Shown: piece by piece, positions 62,114-64,000 of the stretch | Numbering within the stretch: position 1 is the first letter of the stretch | Layout: each line of letters opens with the position of its first letter | DNA from: Sphingomonas ginsengisoli An et al. 2013 | GTDB taxonomy: Bacteria > Pseudomonadota > Alphaproteobacteria > Sphingomonadales > Sphingomonadaceae | NCBI RefSeq assembly: GCF_009363895.1 | Contig: NZ_CP045434.1 | Location: 372,001 to 436,000, forward strand | Direction of reading: 5' to 3' | DNA length: 64,000 nt | The notes under the pieces: generated by a model | What the model was told of the DNA's origin: nothing | Databases searched by the model: none | The model's input: the letters and a program-made list of their open reading frames with translations, nothing else | Translations under genes and position numbers: made by a program

Positions 62114-64000
62114 ATGCTCGACAAGCCGATTTCGCGCCGTGCGACGATGCTGGGGGCGGGGGCGACGCTCGCCTGGCTCGCCAGCCCGGCGCGGGCACTG
62201 GTCGAGGCGGCGGGCCGGCTCCCCATCCCGGCGTTCGCCAACGACCTTGTCGCTCGCATGACGCTCGAGGAGAAAGCTGGGCAGTTGAGCCTGATGGCAT
62301 CGGCGTGGGGCGGCAGCGCGGCGGCCGCACTCAATCCCCCGTCCAACGGCGACTTCGGCAAGCAGACCGAGGAAGCGCGACGCGGGCTGCTGACTGGCGT
62401 GTTCAACGGCAACGGCGCCAACATGCATCGCATCCTGCAAACCGCCGCAGTGCGCGATTCGCGGCTCAAGATCCCGCTCATCTTCGCCGCCGACATCATC
62501 CACGGCCACCGCACGGTGTTCCCGGTGCCGCTCGCCGAAGTGGCCAGCTTCGAGCCCGACCTCGCCCGCCGCACCGCCGCCGCCGCGGCGTATGAGGCCG
62601 CCGGTGCTGGAATCGACTGGACCTTCGCGCCGATGGTCGACGTCGCCCGCGACCAGCGCTGGGGCCGCGGCGTCGAGGGCGCTGGCGAAGACGTGTTGCT
62701 CGGCAAGCTCTTCGCCGCGGCGCGGGTGCATGGCTTCCAGGGTGCCGGGCTCAAGTCGGACTCGACCATGCTCTCCTGCGCCAAGCACTTCGCCGCTTAC
62801 GGCGCGGTCGAAGCGGGCCTCGACTACAACACGGTCGACGTGTCCGAGCGCACCTTGCGCGAGATCTATCTGCCGGCGTTCAAGACCGCCTTCGACGCCG
62901 GCGCGCTGTCGGTGATGGCCTCGTTCAACGAGATCAGCGGCATCCCCTCGACCGGTAATAAGTGGCTGATGACCGACCTGCTGCGGGGCGAGTGGGGGTT
63001 CGAGGGCTTCGTCGTCAGCGACTACACCGGCGACGAGGAAATGATCGCTCACGGCTTCGCCAAGGATGCGCGCGAGGCGACCAAGCTCGCGTTCATGGCC
63101 GGCGTCGACATGAGCATGCAGAGCGGCTTCTATCGGGACCATCTGCCCGACCTGGTGCGCAGCGGCGAGGTGCCCGAGGAACGCGTCAACCAGTCGGTGC
63201 GGCGCGTGCTGGCCATGAAGGCCATGCTCGGCCTGTTCGAAAATCCCTTCCGCCGGATCGACGAGAAGCGCGAGCGGCAGCGCTCGATGCAGCCGGCGGC
63301 ACTCGTCCTCGCGCGCGAGGCGGGGCGCAAATCGATCGTGCTGCTCAAGAACGACGGCGACCTGCTGCCGCTGCCGCGCTCGGGCAAGAAAATTGCGCTG
63401 ATCGGACCGTTCGCGGCGGGCCAGCACGACCTCATCGGGCCGTGGTGCGTCTATGGCGACGATGCCAAGGCGATCGACCTCGCGACCGGGGTCGGCGCCG
63501 TAGTCGGTGATCGCAACCAGGTGATCATTGCGCCCGGCTCGGGGATCGAGGAAGCGCTGCCCGGCGGAATCGCCCAGGCGGTCGCGGCGGCGCAGCAAGC
63601 CGATATCGTCGTGCTCGCAATCGGCGAGGGGCAGAACATGTCGGGCGAGGCGCAGTCGCGGACCGAGATCGTGGTCCCGCCGCCGCAGCAGGCGCTGGCC
63701 GAAGCCGTGGCCGCAGTCGGCAAACCGATGGTGGTGGTGCTCAAGAACGGTCGGGCGCTGGCGCTCGAGGGCGCGGTGGCGAACGCGCCCGCGATCCTCG
63801 TCACCTGGTTCCTCGGCAGCCAGACCGGCCACGCCATCGCCGACGTGCTGTTCGGCGCTTATTCACCGGCCGGGCGCCTGCCAATGAGCTTCCCCCAACG
63901 CTCGGGGCAGGAGCCTTATTATTACGCGCACAAACCGACCGGCCGGCCCAATCCGGTCGGCCCGCTGCAACCCTACAAGACGCATTTCCGCGGCATCAGC
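62114..64000 (+). CDS. GH3 beta-glucosidase (BglX-like), 3' truncated by window edge
   Basis: The frame is open for 629 codons up to the end of the window. The N terminus has a Tat-like leader (ISRRATMLGAGATLAWLASPARA). The GH3 N-terminal barrel has MTLEEKAGQL, the HGHRTVFPVPLA element, SCAKHFAAYG and the catalytic nucleophile Asp303 in FVVSDYTG. The C-terminal alpha/beta sandwich (KIALIGPFA and the DIVVLAIGEGQNMSGEAQSR segment) follows, and the acid/base Glu is expected in this part. Start ATG 62114 has GAGGAGGGG upstream. It probably releases glucose from beta-linked oligosaccharides. Confidence 0.95.
   Translation, partial: MLDKPISRRATMLGAGATLAWLASPARALVEAAGRLPIPAFANDLVARMTLEEKAGQLSLMASAWGGSAAAALNPPSNGDFGKQTEEARRGLLTGVFNGNGANMHRILQTAAVRDSRLKIPLIFAADIIHGHRTVFPVPLAEVASFEPDLARRTAAAAAYEAAGAGIDWTFAPMVDVARDQRWGRGVEGAGEDVLLGKLFAAARVHGFQGAGLKSDSTMLSCAKHFAAYGAVEAGLDYNTVDVSERTLREIYLPAFKTAFDAGALSVMASFNEISGIPSTGNKWLMTDLLRGEWGFEGFVVSDYTGDEEMIAHGFAKDAREATKLAFMAGVDMSMQSGFYRDHLPDLVRSGEVPEERVNQSVRRVLAMKAMLGLFENPFRRIDEKRERQRSMQPAALVLAREAGRKSIVLLKNDGDLLPLPRSGKKIALIGPFAAGQHDLIGPWCVYGDDAKAIDLATGVGAVVGDRNQVIIAPGSGIEEALPGGIAQAVAAAQQADIVVLAIGEGQNMSGEAQSRTEIVVPPPQQALAEAVAAVGKPMVVVLKNGRALALEGAVANAPAILVTWFLGSQTGHAIADVLFGAYSPAGRLPMSFPQRSGQEPYYYAHKPTGRPNPVGPLQPYKTHFRGIS

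Noticed and set aside
61640..63832. Open frame opposite GH3 (730 codons, minus strand)
   Set aside because: It overlaps both the lacI and GH3 coding regions in a different frame and has no domain. GH3 has catalytic motifs.
1..64000. CRISPR arrays, prophage or insertion sequences
   Set aside because: I saw no regularly spaced direct repeats, no cas, integrase, capsid or transposase genes. The only repeats are short palindromes.

Overview
The window is GC-rich, densely packed DNA that fits a sphingomonad-type alphaproteobacterium. This is inferred from content: TonB-dependent receptors with glycoside hydrolases, a ChpT-type phosphotransferase beside a che operon, an RpoH-type sigma factor, an UrcA-family protein, and a ctaA next to rplM-rpsI. 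I found no insertion sequence, phage, plasmid backbone or CRISPR array. No gene-free stretch exceeds about 200 bases.

Layout. 1-528: tail of a TonB-dependent receptor. 0.7-5.8 kb: clpP and clpX, separated by a phosphate module (a Nudix-DUF47 fusion and a PiT transporter), then a methyltransferase. 5.8-13.1 kb: mfd, sdhE, recG and tyrS. 13.1-16.8 kb: a DOMON-like protein, a NamZ-like muramidase and a membrane TIR-TPR protein. 16.9-21.9 kb: a leftward glycosyltransferase operon (GT2-GtrA, GT4, GT-C) with a PAP2 phosphatase, probably for a surface glycan or lipid modification. 21.9-26.2 kb: HAD phosphatase, dicarboxylate symporter and an unusual EF-G-like GTPase. 26.4-29.5 kb: a Lrp-ligand-domain/LytTR regulator, an UrcA protein, rpoH and an RluD-type pseudouridine synthase. 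29.6-35.4 kb: chpT followed by cheA-cheW-cheY-cheB-cheR with no chemoreceptor. 35.4-38.6 kb: a dimethylargininase-like enzyme, rpsI, rplM and ctaA.

38.7-49.5 kb: MerC-like and TMEM175-like membrane proteins, a Zur-like repressor, pnuC-nadR for NAD salvage, dxs, tlyA, tspO, a UbiK-like protein, a YbjN protein, proC, ilvE and an MHS-family transporter. 49.6-52.1 kb: a GGDEF-EAL protein and tRNA-Gln(UUG). 52.1-64.0 kb: a carbohydrate-utilisation locus with a tryptophan-halogenase-like flavoprotein, an Oar-like TonB receptor, a DUF6445 protein, a GH43-like enzyme with accessory domains, a GH144/glucoamylase-like enzyme, a LacI-type regulator and a GH3 enzyme that runs off the end.

The strongest system-level signal is in that last region. 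The same perfect 14-bp palindrome (TGTAACCGGTTACA) occurs at 53833-53846, ahead of the TonB receptor, and at 62016-62029, between the divergent lacI and GH3 genes. This suggests one regulon joining outer-membrane uptake and glycan breakdown. Other points worth a second look are the Nudix-DUF47 fusion with a possible internal start, the Lrp/LytTR chimera, the TIR-TolB-TPR protein, the EF-G-like protein with altered GTPase motifs, and a REPIN-like repeat that supplies the tyrS stop codon.
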